Below are positions 25,592-35,922 of a stretch of DNA of 64,000 bases, one piece after another. Position numbers and translations under genes: made by a program. This DNA comes from Sulfitobacter sp. W027. GTDB lineage: Bacteria > Pseudomonadota > Alphaproteobacteria > Rhodobacterales > Rhodobacteraceae. The notes under the pieces were generated by a model, which ran no database searches, was not told the origin of the DNA, and saw only the letters and a program-made list of their open reading frames with translations. Each line of letters opens with the position of its first letter. Positions within the stretch are counted from its first letter, which is position 1. Location: assembly GCF_025143985.1 (NCBI RefSeq), contig NZ_CP083564.1, positions 2,991,001 to 3,055,000 on the forward strand, read 5' to 3'.

Positions 25592-26494
25592 ATGCCCAAA
25601 GACCGTTCCAGTTCCAGCGATTTCACCGGCCCTTTGCGCCGTTTGCTGCTGTCTGTGCTGGTGCTGGCGCTGATCGGAATTTTCCTGCTCTGGCGGATCG
25701 ACAGCCCCCGCGTTGAACGCTTCCGCGCGCAGGTGACGGATCGTTTCGTGCCCAACCTCGACTGGGCCATGGCCCCAGTGACCGGCACGATTAATCTGCT
25801 GCGCGATTTCCAGAGCTACCAACGGCTAAGCGAGCAGAACCGAGAGCTGCGCTCGGAATTGCGTCAGATGCAGGCGTGGAAAGAGGCGGCCCTTCAGCTT
25901 GAGCAAGAGAACGCCCGCCTGCTGGACCTTAACAACGTGCGGCTTGACCCGCGGCTTACCTTCATCACCGGCACCGTGCTGGCCGACAGCGGCTCGCCCT
26001 ATCGCCAATCTGTGCTGCTGAACGTCGGCGCGCGCGACGGGCTGGTCGAGGGATGGGCGACGATGGATGGCATCGGGCTTGTGGGCCGCATCGCGGGCGT
26101 GGGCAAGAACACCGCCCGCGTGATCCTCCTAACCGACGCTTCCAGCCGCATTCCGGCGACGATCCAGCCTTCGGGCCAGCGCGCCATCGTGGCAGGCGAC
26201 AACAGCGCCGCGCCGCCGCTGGATTTCATTGAAAACCGCGAACTGGTGCGTCCCGGTGACCGGGTTATCAGCTCGGGCGATGGCGGGGTTTTTCCGGCAG
26301 GCATCCTCATCGGTCAGGTCGCTGCCGATCCGGGTGGACGGCTTCGCGTAAGGCTGGCTGCGGATTACGAGCGGCTCGAGTTCCTGCGGGTGCTGCGCCA
26401 CCACGGCAATGAGAAAGTGCCTGACACCGCCCATGTCATTACCTCCGATGGCCCATTGGCCGAACCGGCAGCGCCCCTTGGGGTGGAGCAATGA
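25592..26494 (+). CDS. mreC: Rod-shape-determining protein MreC
   Basis: The 300-residue bitopic protein links MreB to PBP2. It has one transmembrane segment (~residues 16-36), a coiled coil (~70-105: EQNRELRSELRQMQAWKEAA) and the beta-rich MreC domain (GARDGLVEGWATMDG...RPGDRVISSGDGG). The ATG at 25592 is chosen from family N-termini; a GTG at 25574 in frame would add six residues. The stop overlaps the mreD start (ATGA). Confidence 0.94.
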   Translation: MPKDRSSSSDFTGPLRRLLLSVLVLALIGIFLLWRIDSPRVERFRAQVTDRFVPNLDWAMAPVTGTINLLRDFQSYQRLSEQNRELRSELRQMQAWKEAALQLEQENARLLDLNNVRLDPRLTFITGTVLADSGSPYRQSVLLNVGARDGLVEGWATMDGIGLVGRIAGVGKNTARVILLTDASSRIPATIQPSGQRAIVAGDNSAAPPLDFIENRELVRPGDRVISSGDGGVFPAGILIGQVAADPGGRLRVRLAADYERLEFLRVLRHHGNEKVPDTAHVITSDGPLAEPAAPLGVEQ

Positions 26495-27030
26495 CCGATC
26501 TGTCGCGCAGCAGGCTTTGGGTCATGCGCCTGAGTTTTGTGGCGCTGGCGCTGGTGATCCTGTTTTTCCACCTCCTCCCGCTTGAGACGATTCCGCGCAG
26601 CTGGGCGGGGCCGGACCTGCTTTTGGGCTTTGCCTGCGCTTGGGCGCTGCGGCGGCCGGAATATGTGCCCGCGCTGTTTCTGACTCTGGTCTTTTTGCTG
26701 TCCGATCTCTTGCTGCAACGTCCGCCCGGGCTTTGGGCGGTGCTGGCGCTGATTGGGGTGGAGAACCTTAAATCGCGCGGGCGACATCTGCGGGATGCAA
26801 GTTTTGCCGCTGAATGGCTGACTGTGGTCGTGATCCTGACCATGGTGATTTTTGCCAACCGCGTTCTGCTAAGCCTTGCGCTGGTGCCGACGCCCTCCAT
26901 GACGCTGAACCTCACGGAATTGGCACTGACTGCGCTCGCTTATCCGCTGATTGTGGCCGTGACCCATGGTATCATGGGCGTGCGCAAGACCGCGCCGGGC
27001 GATCTGGATGCGCTTGGCAAACGGGTGTGA
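26491..27030 (+). CDS. mreD: Rod-shape-determining protein MreD
   Basis: The 179-residue inner-membrane protein has about five hydrophobic segments and is the third MreBCD component. Sequence conservation in MreD is low, and the call rests on topology, length and position: it overlaps mreC by four bases and precedes mrdA by 15. Confidence 0.9.
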   Translation: MTDLSRSRLWVMRLSFVALALVILFFHLLPLETIPRSWAGPDLLLGFACAWALRRPEYVPALFLTLVFLLSDLLLQRPPGLWAVLALIGVENLKSRGRHLRDASFAAEWLTVVVILTMVIFANRVLLSLALVPTPSMTLNLTELALTALAYPLIVAVTHGIMGVRKTAPGDLDALGKRV

Positions 27031-27045
27031 TCGGGGGCCGATGAG

Positions 27046-28995
27046 ATGAGACGTAGCCGCGCAGATAACGATGCCAACCACACGCGCCTGACCCGCCGTG
27101 CCGCCCTGTTAGGGGGCGCACAACTGCTGTTCATGGGCGGGCTGGCGGCGCGGATGCGCTACCTACAGGTCGATCAGGCCGACCAGTTCCGCCTGCTGGC
27201 CGAGGAAAACCGCATCAACATCCGCCTGATCCCGCCCTCCCGGGGGGAGATTTTTGACCGCAACGGCGTGCAGCTTGCCGACAACGTGCCCTCTTACCGC
27301 ATTGTCATGGTGCGCGAAGATGCGGGCGACGTGGGCGCGGTGATGGAGCGTTTGGCCCAAGTTATCGAGATTGATGAGGAGACCCGCGAACGCGCTATGG
27401 CCGAGATGGCCCGCTCTGCCCCGTTCTTGCCGGTCACCATCGTTGATGACGTCAGCTGGGAGGTCGTGAGCAAGGTCAGCGTCAACGCCCCCGCCTTGCC
27501 CGGCGTCACGCCCGAGGTTGGCCTGACCCGCGTCTACCCGCGCGGCGCGGATTTTGCGCATGTGGTGGGACGCGTGGGCCGGGTGAGCCAAGCCGACCTT
27601 GATGCGCTGGAAGACCCCGATCAGGTGTTGCGCATTCCTCGTTTCCAAATCGGCAAGATCAACGTCGAAGCCCGCGCAGAAAGCCTGCTGCGCGGCTCTG
27701 CGGGCACCAAACACGTCGAGGTGAACGCCACTGGCCGGGTGATGCGCGAGCTGGAGCGACGCGAAGGTCAGGCCGGGGCCGATCTGCAATTGACCGTCGA
27801 CGCCAATCTGCAACGCTATGTACAGGCCCGTCTGGGCGAGGAAAGCGCCGCCGTGGTCATCATCGACTGCGAGAATGGCGATCTGGCGGCACTTGCCTCA
27901 TCGCCCAGCTATGACCCGAACCTCTTTATCGGCGGCATCTCTTCGGCGGATTACAACCCGCTGCTGAATTCCAAATACCGCCCGCTTGTGAACAAACCCG
28001 TGCAGGGCACCTACCCGCCCGGCTCGACCTTCAAGATGATCGTCGCCCTTGCCGCCATCGAAGAGGGCATCGTCGCCCCGGATGAAACGGTCTATTGCCC
28101 CGGCCATCTGGAGGTCGCGGGGCGTCGGTTTCACTGTTGGAAACGCGCGGGCCATGGCTGGGTGAACCTTCAGGATTCGCTCAAGCAATCCTGCGACGTC
28201 TATTACTACGATCTGGCTGTGAAGGTGGGTATCGAGAAGATTACTGCCATGTCCAACCGCTTTGGCCTTGGAATCAAACATGATCTGGCGCTCTCTTCGG
28301 TGGCGGGAGGGCTGGCACCGACGAAGCAATGGAAACGCTCGGCCCGCGGCGAAGAGTGGGTCGTCGGTGACACGGTCAACGCTTCCATCGGGCAGGGCTT
28401 CACCCTCTCCTCCCCCCTGCAACTTGCGGTGATGAGCGCGCGGATCGCCACGGGGCGCGCAGTCACGCCGCGGCTGATTAAATCTATCGATGGGGTGGAG
28501 CAGCCCAGCGGCGCGGGCGAGCCGATGGGCCTGAACGAAAACAACCTGCGTCAGTTGCGCAAGGCGATGTACGACGTGGTCAATGATCGCCGCGGCACCG
28601 GCTATCGCAGCCGCATCATCGACGACACCATGCGCATGGCAGGCAAAACCGGCACCAGTCAGGTGCGCAACATCACCGCCGCCGAGCGTGCCCGCGGTGT
28701 GACCAGCAACGCCGACCTGCCGTGGGAACGCCGCGACCACGCGCTTTTCGTCTGCTTTGCACCTTACGACAAGCCGAAGTACGCGGCTTGCGTGCTGGTG
28801 GAACACGGCGGTGGCGGCTCGACCGCTGCCGCGCCGATTGCGCGTGACGTGATGTTGCAGGCCATGGCCGGGGGCGAACCCCCGCTTGAGGCCTATCCCT
28901 CCTCCGACCGGGGGCGCATTGCCACTCAGCAAGAAGAACTGCGCAACACCGCGCCCGAAACCTCGGCCAGCGTGGAGGGTGAAGATCAGGCATGA
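27046..28995 (+). CDS. mrdA: Penicillin-binding protein 2 (elongasome transpeptidase)
   Basis: The 649-residue class B PBP has an N-terminal membrane anchor (~residues 20-40), the pedestal domain (PPSRGEIFDRNGVQLADN) and a transpeptidase domain. Active-site motifs are S327-T-F-K330 in PGSTFKM, SCD at 382-384, and KTGT from 534. It cross-links new peptidoglycan along the cell side wall, working with RodA. The C-terminal ~35 residues are acidic and probably disordered. The stop overlaps the rodA start (ATGA). Confidence 0.95.
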   Translation: MRRSRADNDANHTRLTRRAALLGGAQLLFMGGLAARMRYLQVDQADQFRLLAEENRINIRLIPPSRGEIFDRNGVQLADNVPSYRIVMVREDAGDVGAVMERLAQVIEIDEETRERAMAEMARSAPFLPVTIVDDVSWEVVSKVSVNAPALPGVTPEVGLTRVYPRGADFAHVVGRVGRVSQADLDALEDPDQVLRIPRFQIGKINVEARAESLLRGSAGTKHVEVNATGRVMRELERREGQAGADLQLTVDANLQRYVQARLGEESAAVVIIDCENGDLAALASSPSYDPNLFIGGISSADYNPLLNSKYRPLVNKPVQGTYPPGSTFKMIVALAAIEEGIVAPDETVYCPGHLEVAGRRFHCWKRAGHGWVNLQDSLKQSCDVYYYDLAVKVGIEKITAMSNRFGLGIKHDLALSSVAGGLAPTKQWKRSARGEEWVVGDTVNASIGQGFTLSSPLQLAVMSARIATGRAVTPRLIKSIDGVEQPSGAGEPMGLNENNLRQLRKAMYDVVNDRRGTGYRSRIIDDTMRMAGKTGTSQVRNITAAERARGVTSNADLPWERRDHALFVCFAPYDKPKYAACVLVEHGGGGSTAAAPIARDVMLQAMAGGEPPLEAYPSSDRGRIATQQEELRNTAPETSASVEGEDQA

Positions 28996-30131
28996 GCTAT
29001 CTTGAGCATACGGTCAAATCCGTCCCCACCGGCCTGCGCAAAATCCTCTTTATGAACTGGCCGCTGGCAATCCTACTGGCCAGTGTCGCGGGCGTTGGTT
29101 TTTTGATGCTCTACTCCGTCGCGGGCGGGTCATTCTCACCCTGGGCCGAGCCGCAGATGAAGCGTTTTGGCATCGGCATGGCGATCATGTTCACCGTGGC
29201 GATGGTGCCGATCTGGCTGTGGCGTAACCTTTCGGGCGTGGCCTATGGGGCGACGCTGGTACTGCTGGTCGCGGTTGAGCTTTTCGGCTCTGTCGGCATG
29301 GGGGCGCAGCGCTGGATCGACATTGGATTTATGCGGCTCCAGCCCTCGGAATTGATGAAAATCACGCTGGTGCTGTTTCTGGCCGCCTATTACGACTGGC
29401 TGCCGATCAAGAAGGTCTCTCGCCCCTTCTGGGTGTTGCTGCCGATCCTGATCATCGTGGTACCAACGGCGCTGGTGCTGAAACAGCCCGACCTCGGCAC
29501 CTCGATCCTACTGCTCACGGCCGGGGGCGGGTTGATGTTTCTGGCGGGCGTCCATTGGGCCTATTTCGCCGCCGTTATCACCGCCGGCATCGGGCTGGTC
29601 ACCGCCGTGTTTCAGTCGCGCGGCACCCCGTGGCAGTTGTTGAAAGACTACCAATATCGCCGCATCGATACCTTTCTCGACCCCAGTCAGGATCCGCTGG
29701 GGGCGGGCTATCACATCACCCAATCTAAGATCGCGCTCGGCTCGGGCGGTTGGGCCGGACGTGGCTATATGCAAGGCACGCAGTCGCGGCTGAACTTCCT
29801 GCCTGAGAAACACACCGACTTTATCTTTACCACGCTGGCCGAAGAGTTTGGCTTTGTCGGCGGCGTCTCTCTACTGGGGCTCTATGCGCTGATTATCCTG
29901 TTCTGCGTGGCCTCAGCAGTGAAGAACAAGGACCGGTTTTCCAGCTTGCTGACGCTGGGCATCGCGCTGAACTTCTTTCTCTTTTTCGCCGTTAACATGT
30001 CGATGGTCATGGGGCTGGCACCCGTGGTCGGCGTGCCGCTACCGATGGTGAGCTACGGTGGCTCTGCCATGCTAGTGCTGCTTTTGGCCTTCGGTTTTGT
30101 GCAATCGGCGCACGTACATAGACCGAGGTAA
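28992..30131 (+). CDS. rodA: Peptidoglycan polymerase RodA (SEDS family)
   Basis: The 379-residue SEDS protein has about ten transmembrane segments and the family signatures GAQRWIDIGFMRLQPSE, KQPDLGTS and FLPEKHTDFIFTTLAEEFGF. RodA polymerises lipid II into glycan strands, and PBP2 encoded just upstream cross-links them. It is translationally coupled to mrdA and closes the five-gene elongasome operon; the hydroxyacid dehydrogenase gene starts three bases later and is probably co-transcribed. Confidence 0.96.
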   Translation: MSYLEHTVKSVPTGLRKILFMNWPLAILLASVAGVGFLMLYSVAGGSFSPWAEPQMKRFGIGMAIMFTVAMVPIWLWRNLSGVAYGATLVLLVAVELFGSVGMGAQRWIDIGFMRLQPSELMKITLVLFLAAYYDWLPIKKVSRPFWVLLPILIIVVPTALVLKQPDLGTSILLLTAGGGLMFLAGVHWAYFAAVITAGIGLVTAVFQSRGTPWQLLKDYQYRRIDTFLDPSQDPLGAGYHITQSKIALGSGGWAGRGYMQGTQSRLNFLPEKHTDFIFTTLAEEFGFVGGVSLLGLYALIILFCVASAVKNKDRFSSLLTLGIALNFFLFFAVNMSMVMGLAPVVGVPLPMVSYGGSAMLVLLLAFGFVQSAHVHRPR

Positions 30132-30134
30132 CTT

Positions 30135-31073
30135 ATGACAATCAATATTCTCTTCGCCGCCAAGGCCGAACGTTGGACCGGCTATGAGGCGCCCCTGACC
30201 CGCGCCCTGACCGACGCACTGCCGGGGCGGGAGTTCAAACTGGCCACCGATCTGCCGCCCGAAGAAGTGGATTACATCGTCTATGCGCCCAACAGCGATT
30301 TGCAAGATTTCGCGCCCTATACCCGGGCCAAGGCGGTGCTGAACCTATGGGCCGGGGTGGAGGCGATCACGGGCAATGAGACCCTCAAAATCCCGCTGGC
30401 CCGTATGGTCGATTTCGGCCTGACGCAGGGCATGGTGGAATGGGTGACCGGCCATGTGCTGCGCTATCATCTGGGGCTGGATATCGACATCACCCGACGG
30501 GACGCGAAATGGGAGCCGCGCGATCAACCGCTGGCGCGGGAGCGCGGTGTGACGATCTTTGGGCTCGGCGCGCTTGGTCAGGCTGTGGCCGAGGCTCTGG
30601 TGGGTCTGGGTTTTGATGTCAGCGGCTGGTCACGCAGCCAAAAGGCGGTGGAGGGTGTGCGCTGTCTACATGGTGATACTGGTCTTACCGAAGCGTTGCA
30701 GCGGGCCGATATCGCCGTGCTCCTGATGCCCGATACACCCGCCACGCAGAACGTTATAAATGCGGAGACCTTGGCGCAGATGCCGAAAGGGGCTTTCATC
30801 ATCAACCCCGGTCGCGGGCCGTTGATTGACGATGACGCCTTGCTTGCCGCGCTCGACAGCGGCCAAATCGCCCATGCGACGCTGGATGTGTTCCGGGTAG
30901 AGCCGCTGCCCGACGACCACCCCTATTGGGCACATCCACGCGTCACCGTGACCCCGCATATTGCCGCCGCCACGCGCAACGGCACCGCCTCGGAAGTGAT
31001 CGCAGAGAACATCCGCCGCAGCGAGGCCGGCGAGCCCCTGCTGCATCTGGTGGACCGCGACCGGGGGTATTGA
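30135..31073 (+). CDS. D-2-hydroxyacid dehydrogenase, GhrA-like (glyoxylate/hydroxypyruvate reductase)
   Basis: The 312-residue protein has the NAD(P)-binding GLGALGQAVAEALVGLGF and the catalytic set Arg (NPGRGPLIDDDAL), Glu (FRVEPLPDDHP) and His (VTPHIAAAT). The GhrA-type spacing and length suggest reduction of glyoxylate or hydroxypyruvate. It starts three bases after rodA, yet its role has no evident link with wall synthesis. Convergent with the M3 peptidase gene, 19 bases apart. Confidence 0.85.
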   Translation: MTINILFAAKAERWTGYEAPLTRALTDALPGREFKLATDLPPEEVDYIVYAPNSDLQDFAPYTRAKAVLNLWAGVEAITGNETLKIPLARMVDFGLTQGMVEWVTGHVLRYHLGLDIDITRRDAKWEPRDQPLARERGVTIFGLGALGQAVAEALVGLGFDVSGWSRSQKAVEGVRCLHGDTGLTEALQRADIAVLLMPDTPATQNVINAETLAQMPKGAFIINPGRGPLIDDDALLAALDSGQIAHATLDVFRVEPLPDDHPYWAHPRVTVTPHIAAATRNGTASEVIAENIRRSEAGEPLLHLVDRDRGY

Positions 31074-31092
31074 CCCCCGGTTGCGGTGGTGC

Positions 31093-33105
31093 TCAGGCGA
31101 CCAACCCCCGCCCCTTGAGCAGCGCCTCAACCCCCGGAAGGCGACCCCGGAACGCGGTGTAAAGTTCCGCCGGATCACGGCTGCCGCCGGTCGAAAGGAT
31201 ATGCGTCTCCAACGCCTCGGCGCGTTCCGCGTCAAAGGCCCCGCCCGCTTCCTCGAAGGCGGCGAAGGCGTCGGCGTCCATCACCTCGGACCACATGTAG
31301 CTGTAATAGGCGCTGGAATAGCCATCGCCCGAGAATACATGCGCGAATTGCGGCGTGGCGTGGCGCATGCGGATCGCCTGCGGCATGCCGATGCTGTCGA
31401 GAACCTCAGCCTGTTTCGCCATCGGATCGGCAGGCGGCTCACCGTCATGGAACTCCAGGTCCACAAGCGCCGAGGCGATGTATTCCACCGTCTGGAACCC
31501 CATGTCGAAGGTCGCGGCCTTCAACACCTTTTCCAACATCTCACCCGGCATCGCTTCACCAGTGCGGGCATGTGTGGCGAATTTTTGCAAGACCTCACGC
31601 TGATCCAGCCAATGCTCATAAAGCTGGCTGGGCAGCTCCACGAAGTCGCGCGCCACGGAAGTGCCGCTGACGCTTTCGTAGGTCACATCCGACAGCATCT
31701 GGTGCAGCGCGTGGCCGAACTCGTGAAACAGCGTGCGCGCGTCGTCGTAGGACAGCAGCGCCGGATCGCCCTTGGCGAAGTTGCAGACGTTGATCACTAC
31801 GGGGGCCTGCTGACGGGGGAACTTCGCCTGCGACCGCATGGCCGAGCACCAAGCGCCCGAGCGTTTTGAGCCGCGCGCGAAATAATCGCCAATGAAGACC
31901 GCCACATGCTTGCCGCCTCGAGTCACTTCCCACGCCCGGCAGTCGGGGTGGTAGAGCGGCACGTTGAGGGGCGCGAACTCCAGCCCGAACAACTGGTTGG
32001 CACAGTCAAAGGCCGCGTCGATCATCCGATCGAGTTGGAAGTAGGGCTTCAGCGCCGCTTCATCGAGGTCATGTTCGGCCGCGCGGCGTTTCTCGGCGTA
32101 GTAGCGCCAGTCCCACGGCTCCAGCGCGCCATTCACCCCGCCCTCACGCATCAGCGCGGTCAGCACCTCGGCATCGGCGTCGGCCTGCGCCTTGGCCGGT
32201 TTCCAGACCGACATCAGCAGGTCGCGCACAGCCTCAGGTGTTTTAGCCATTTCGGTTTCCAGCTTAAAGGCCGCGAAATTCTCATAGCCCAAAAGCGTTG
32301 CACGTTCCTTGCGCAGGGCAAGCGTCTCGGCGGCAATCTCGCGGTTGTCGGTCTCCCCGCCGTTTGCACCACGTGCTTCCCACGCGCGAAAAGCCCTCTC
32401 GCGCAGGTCACGACGGTCCGAAAATTGCAGGAAAGGCACGATCAGCGAGCGCGACAGCGTGACCACAGGACCGTCCGCCGCCTTTTCTTCACCCGCCGCC
32501 CGAGCGGTGTCGATCACGAAATCGGGCAGGCCGGTCAGATCACCTTCACCCAGTGGCATGAACCACGCCCGCTCATCGGCCAGCAGGTTCTGGGTGAACT
32601 GCGTCCCCAGCACAGCAAGCCGTGCCTTGATCTCTTTCATGCGTTTGGCCGCATCGCCGCTCAGCGCCGCGCCGGAGCGGACGAAGCCACGATGGGACAG
32701 CATCAGCACCCGCGCCTGTTCCTCGGTCAGACCCAGATCATCCCGCGCATCCCAAACGGCAGCGATCCGCGCGAAAAGCTTGGCATTGCCCGAAATCGCC
32801 GATTGATGCGCGGCGAGCTTGGGCGAGAAGTCGCGCTGCAGAGCCTCGCGCTTGGGGTTGCTGTCGGCGCCCGCAACGGTGAAGAAGACGCTCAGAACCT
32901 TGTCGAGCGCCTCACCCGAGGCTTCCAGGGCCTCGATGGTATTGGCGAATGTGGGGTCTTCGGAATTGTCGGCGATGGCGTCGATCTCGGCCCGGTGGGC
33001 GGAGAGCGCCTCGTCCAACGCGGGGGCGAAATCCTCGTCGGAAATGCGATTAAAGGGGGCGATGCCGAAGGGGGTGTCCCAGTCGGCCAGCAGCGGATTT
33101 GTCAT
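31093..33105 (-). CDS. M3-family metallopeptidase (oligopeptidase A / dipeptidyl carboxypeptidase type)
   Basis: The 670-residue zinc peptidase has the thermolysin-like motif LFHEFGHALHQM (H461-E-x-x-H465), followed by a downstream Glu-containing segment. It lacks a signal peptide, so it should degrade short peptides in the cytoplasm. Full length is typical of PrlC/Dcp. The start at 33105 (MTNPLLADWDTPFG) has GAAGGAGAC upstream; the frame is open to 33153 but without homology. Confidence 0.9.
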   Translation of the reverse strand: MTNPLLADWDTPFGIAPFNRISDEDFAPALDEALSAHRAEIDAIADNSEDPTFANTIEALEASGEALDKVLSVFFTVAGADSNPKREALQRDFSPKLAAHQSAISGNAKLFARIAAVWDARDDLGLTEEQARVLMLSHRGFVRSGAALSGDAAKRMKEIKARLAVLGTQFTQNLLADERAWFMPLGEGDLTGLPDFVIDTARAAGEEKAADGPVVTLSRSLIVPFLQFSDRRDLRERAFRAWEARGANGGETDNREIAAETLALRKERATLLGYENFAAFKLETEMAKTPEAVRDLLMSVWKPAKAQADADAEVLTALMREGGVNGALEPWDWRYYAEKRRAAEHDLDEAALKPYFQLDRMIDAAFDCANQLFGLEFAPLNVPLYHPDCRAWEVTRGGKHVAVFIGDYFARGSKRSGAWCSAMRSQAKFPRQQAPVVINVCNFAKGDPALLSYDDARTLFHEFGHALHQMLSDVTYESVSGTSVARDFVELPSQLYEHWLDQREVLQKFATHARTGEAMPGEMLEKVLKAATFDMGFQTVEYIASALVDLEFHDGEPPADPMAKQAEVLDSIGMPQAIRMRHATPQFAHVFSGDGYSSAYYSYMWSEVMDADAFAAFEEAGGAFDAERAEALETHILSTGGSRDPAELYTAFRGRLPGVEALLKGRGLVA

Positions 33106-33153
33106 GAATGTCTCCTTCGCGCCCAAGATGGGGCGCGGGGCAGAGACTTGCAA

Positions 33154-34185
33154 TCACCCGCCGCAGGTTTCGCAGCCCTTCCGCCGCTTCAGACCAATCT
33201 TGCGAGTCTCACCATAAAGCCCGTCGTAGATCATCATATCGCTGCGCAGCACGCTGCCCGCGCCGGTGATGAGCTTCACCGCCTCCAGCGCCATCATCGT
33301 GCCGATCACGCCGGGCAGCGGCCCGATCACCCCGGCCTCGGCGCAAGAGGGCGCAAGCCCGGCTGCGGGCGCTTCGGGGAAGATGCAGCGATAGCAGGGC
33401 GCGCCGCGGGCGGGGTCGAAAACGCTCAACTGCCCCTCCCACTGGCTGAGCGCACCCGAGATCAGCGGCACGCCCGTCGCGACACAGGCGGCGTTGACGC
33501 GGTAGCGGGTGTCGAAATTGTCGGCGCCGTCGAGCACGAGGTCATAGTCGGCCACCAGTTCGGCGGCGATCTCGTCAGTCAAGCGGCGGTGGTAGGTGCG
33601 TACGGTAATATGCGGGTTCTGCGCCAGCATCTCGGCCTGAGCAGAGAAGACCTTGGGCGTGCCGATGGCGGCGTCCTTGTGGATCACCTGCCGTTGAAGA
33701 TTGGCGTTCTCCACTTTGTCATCGTCAATCACCCCGATGGTGCCCACTCCCGCCGCCGCGAGATATTGCAGCGCGGGCGCGCCGAGGCCCCCTGCCCCCA
33801 CCACCAGCACTTTGGCATTCTTCAGCGCCTTCTGCCCGGCCCCGCCGACCTCGCGCAAGACAATGTGGCGGGCATAGCGGTTCAACTCGCTGTCGGAAAA
33901 ACTGCCCGACGTCGGGACCGCTTCGCGCGGCGTGGCGCGGGTGCGCAGGGTCCGCAGCCCCTGCCGGTATAGCACCACCAGCACGACAAAGCCGCCGAGT
34001 AGCAGCCACGGTGCAGCACTTCCACCGGTCGCAAGGCGCAGCGGATGGCCTACTGGAAAGGACAGATGCAGCCCGACCAAGGCCAGATACATTACCGCGA
34101 TCAGCCCCACCCGCAGGCCGCGGGGCAGGCCGAGGAACCCACCGCCGAACCAAAGCGCTACGGCAATGATCAGAACCGCCAGCAT
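33154..34185 (-). CDS. moeB: MoeB-like sulfur-carrier adenylyltransferase with N-terminal membrane segments
   Basis: The 343-residue protein has two parts. Residues ~1-80 contain two or three hydrophobic segments ([49 protein letters not shown]). Residues ~95-343 are an E1-like ThiF/MoeB domain with GAGGLGAPALQYLAAAGVG, VIDDDKVENANLQRQV and the zinc cysteines CYRC and CETC. MoeB adenylates the MoaD C-terminus for molybdopterin synthesis. A membrane anchor is unusual compared with E. coli MoeB. There is no rhodanese domain. Start overlaps the dut stop, so dut-moeB is coupled. Confidence 0.85.
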   Translation of the reverse strand: MLAVLIIAVALWFGGGFLGLPRGLRVGLIAVMYLALVGLHLSFPVGHPLRLATGGSAAPWLLLGGFVVLVVLYRQGLRTLRTRATPREAVPTSGSFSDSELNRYARHIVLREVGGAGQKALKNAKVLVVGAGGLGAPALQYLAAAGVGTIGVIDDDKVENANLQRQVIHKDAAIGTPKVFSAQAEMLAQNPHITVRTYHRRLTDEIAAELVADYDLVLDGADNFDTRYRVNAACVATGVPLISGALSQWEGQLSVFDPARGAPCYRCIFPEAPAAGLAPSCAEAGVIGPLPGVIGTMMALEAVKLITGAGSVLRSDMMIYDGLYGETRKIGLKRRKGCETCGG

Positions 34186-34637
34186 CAGACTGCCCCCGTT
34201 GAGCCAAAACCGCCCGTACCGCGTGACGTCTCATCAAGGTTGTCGGCCAGATCGAACCCCGCCTGCACCACCGGGGCCACCACCATCTGCGCGATGCGCA
34301 TACCGTGTTCCACGACAAACGGCGCCTCTCCGGTATTGCCAAGGATCACCCCAACCACGCCACGATAATCGCTGTCGATGGTGCCGGGGCTGTTGATCAA
34401 GGTAATCCCATGTTTCAGCGCCAACCCCGAGCGCGGGCGGACCTGCACCTCGAACCCCTGCGGGATCGCCATATGCAACCCGGTTGAAACCAGCGCCCGC
34501 GCGCCGGGGGCCAAGGTGACAGCGCCGCCGGGCAGGTTGGCCCGCAGGTCCGCGCCCGCCGCCCCCGCGCTTTCATAGGCGGGCAGTGGCAGGCTGCGGT
34601 CCGCGCCATCGGCCCAACAGAGTTTGATCGTGGTCAT
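34185..34637 (-). CDS. dut: dUTP diphosphatase
   Basis: The 150-residue trimeric dUTPase hydrolyses dUTP to dUMP. The five family motifs are visible, among them [32 protein letters not shown] and, at the C-terminus, [10 protein letters not shown]. The ATG at 34637 ([13 protein letters not shown]) follows GGGGGAC and lies 10 bases after coaBC. Order coaBC-dut is common in proteobacteria. Confidence 0.96.
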   Translation of the reverse strand: MTTIKLCWADGADRSLPLPAYESAGAAGADLRANLPGGAVTLAPGARALVSTGLHMAIPQGFEVQVRPRSGLALKHGITLINSPGTIDSDYRGVVGVILGNTGEAPFVVEHGMRIAQMVVAPVVQAGFDLADNLDETSRGTGGFGSTGAV

Positions 34638-34647
34638 AGCGTCCCCC

Positions 34648-35841
34648 TCAAGCCAGCGCCGCGGCGATACGTTCGGCAAGGCGCGCGGCCACTGCATCTT
34701 TCCCCATGCGCGGCCAATCCTCAGCGCCGGCGCCGGTGATCAGCGTCACGGCGTTCTCACTGCCGCCCATGATGCCGGTGGCGGGAGAGACATCATTGGC
34801 GACGATCCAATCACACCCCTTCCGCGCGCGTTTGGCTGTGGCATGGGCCAGCACATCGTCCGTCTCTGCCGCGAAACCCACGACCAGTGCGGGCCGGCCT
34901 GCGCTGCGCTGGCTTATGGTTTTCAGAATATCGGGGTTTTCGGCAAAGGACAGGCTGGGGAGCCCATCCTTGGATTTCTTCAACTTGCGGTCCCCTGCCC
35001 CCACCACATGCCAATCGGCCACCGCCGCGGCGAAAACAGCGGCATCAGCAGGCAATGCTGCCTCAACCGCTTGCATCATCTGTTGTGCGGTTTGTACGGG
35101 CACCACTTCAACCCCTGCGGGAGGGGTAACCTCTGCCGGACCGGTGACAAAGACGACCTCTGCCCCCAGAGCCACAAGCGCGCGCGCAATGGCCGTGCCC
35201 TGCGCGCCAGAGGAACGGTTGGCGATATAACGCACCGGGTCGATCGGCTCATGCGTGGGGCCTGAAGTGACGAGGATGCGTTTGCCCTTCAGCGGCCCAT
35301 CGCCGAGCTTCGCCTCGATTGCGGTCGCGATTTCAAGTGGTTCGGCCATCCGTCCCGGCCCGTATTCACCGCAGGCCATGTCGCCGTCATTCGGGCCGAC
35401 CATGGTGATGCCATCGCCGCGCAGGGTGGCAATGTTGCGCTGCGTCGCGGGGTGCTGCCACATGCGCACATTCATTGCAGGCGCCAGCAGAACTGGTGTG
35501 TCGGTGGCCAAAAGCAGGGTCGACGCGAGATCATTCGCCGCGCCCTGTGCCATCTTTGCCATCAGATCTGCCGTGGCGGGGGCGACCACCAGCAAGTCAG
35601 CCGCGCGGCTAAGTTGAATGTGGCCCATCTCGGCCTCATCACCAAGGTCAAAGAGATCGCGAAAGACCTTCACCCCGGTCAGGGCTGAGACGGAGAGCGG
35701 TGTGACAAATTCCTCGCCCGCGCGGGTCAGAACTGGGGTTACCTTGGCCCCGCGTTCGCGCAAACGCCGGATCAAATCAAGCGATTTATACGCAGCGATC
35801 CCCCCGCCGATGATCAGCAGAATATGTTTGCCCGACAGCAT
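34648..35841 (-). CDS. coaBC: Bifunctional phosphopantothenoylcysteine decarboxylase / phosphopantothenate-cysteine ligase
   Basis: The 397-residue enzyme catalyses two steps of coenzyme A synthesis. The N-terminal FMN-dependent CoaC half shows [27 protein letters not shown] and a His within the usual region. The CoaB half starts near residue 190 with [17 protein letters not shown] and RSSGAQG, and includes the CTP-site segment. The start at 35841 ([11 protein letters not shown]) is set by homology. Leads the coaBC-dut-moeB unit. Confidence 0.95.
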   Translation of the reverse strand: MLSGKHILLIIGGGIAAYKSLDLIRRLRERGAKVTPVLTRAGEEFVTPLSVSALTGVKVFRDLFDLGDEAEMGHIQLSRAADLLVVAPATADLMAKMAQGAANDLASTLLLATDTPVLLAPAMNVRMWQHPATQRNIATLRGDGITMVGPNDGDMACGEYGPGRMAEPLEIATAIEAKLGDGPLKGKRILVTSGPTHEPIDPVRYIANRSSGAQGTAIARALVALGAEVVFVTGPAEVTPPAGVEVVPVQTAQQMMQAVEAALPADAAVFAAAVADWHVVGAGDRKLKKSKDGLPSLSFAENPDILKTISQRSAGRPALVVGFAAETDDVLAHATAKRARKGCDWIVANDVSPATGIMGGSENAVTLITGAGAEDWPRMGKDAVAARLAERIAAALA

Positions 35842-35922
35842 AAAGGCCCCCCGTTTGCGTTCAGGAGACCTTAATCCGGGGCGTAACAATCTGCCAGCCC
35901 CGGCGGGCATCACTCTGCAGGA

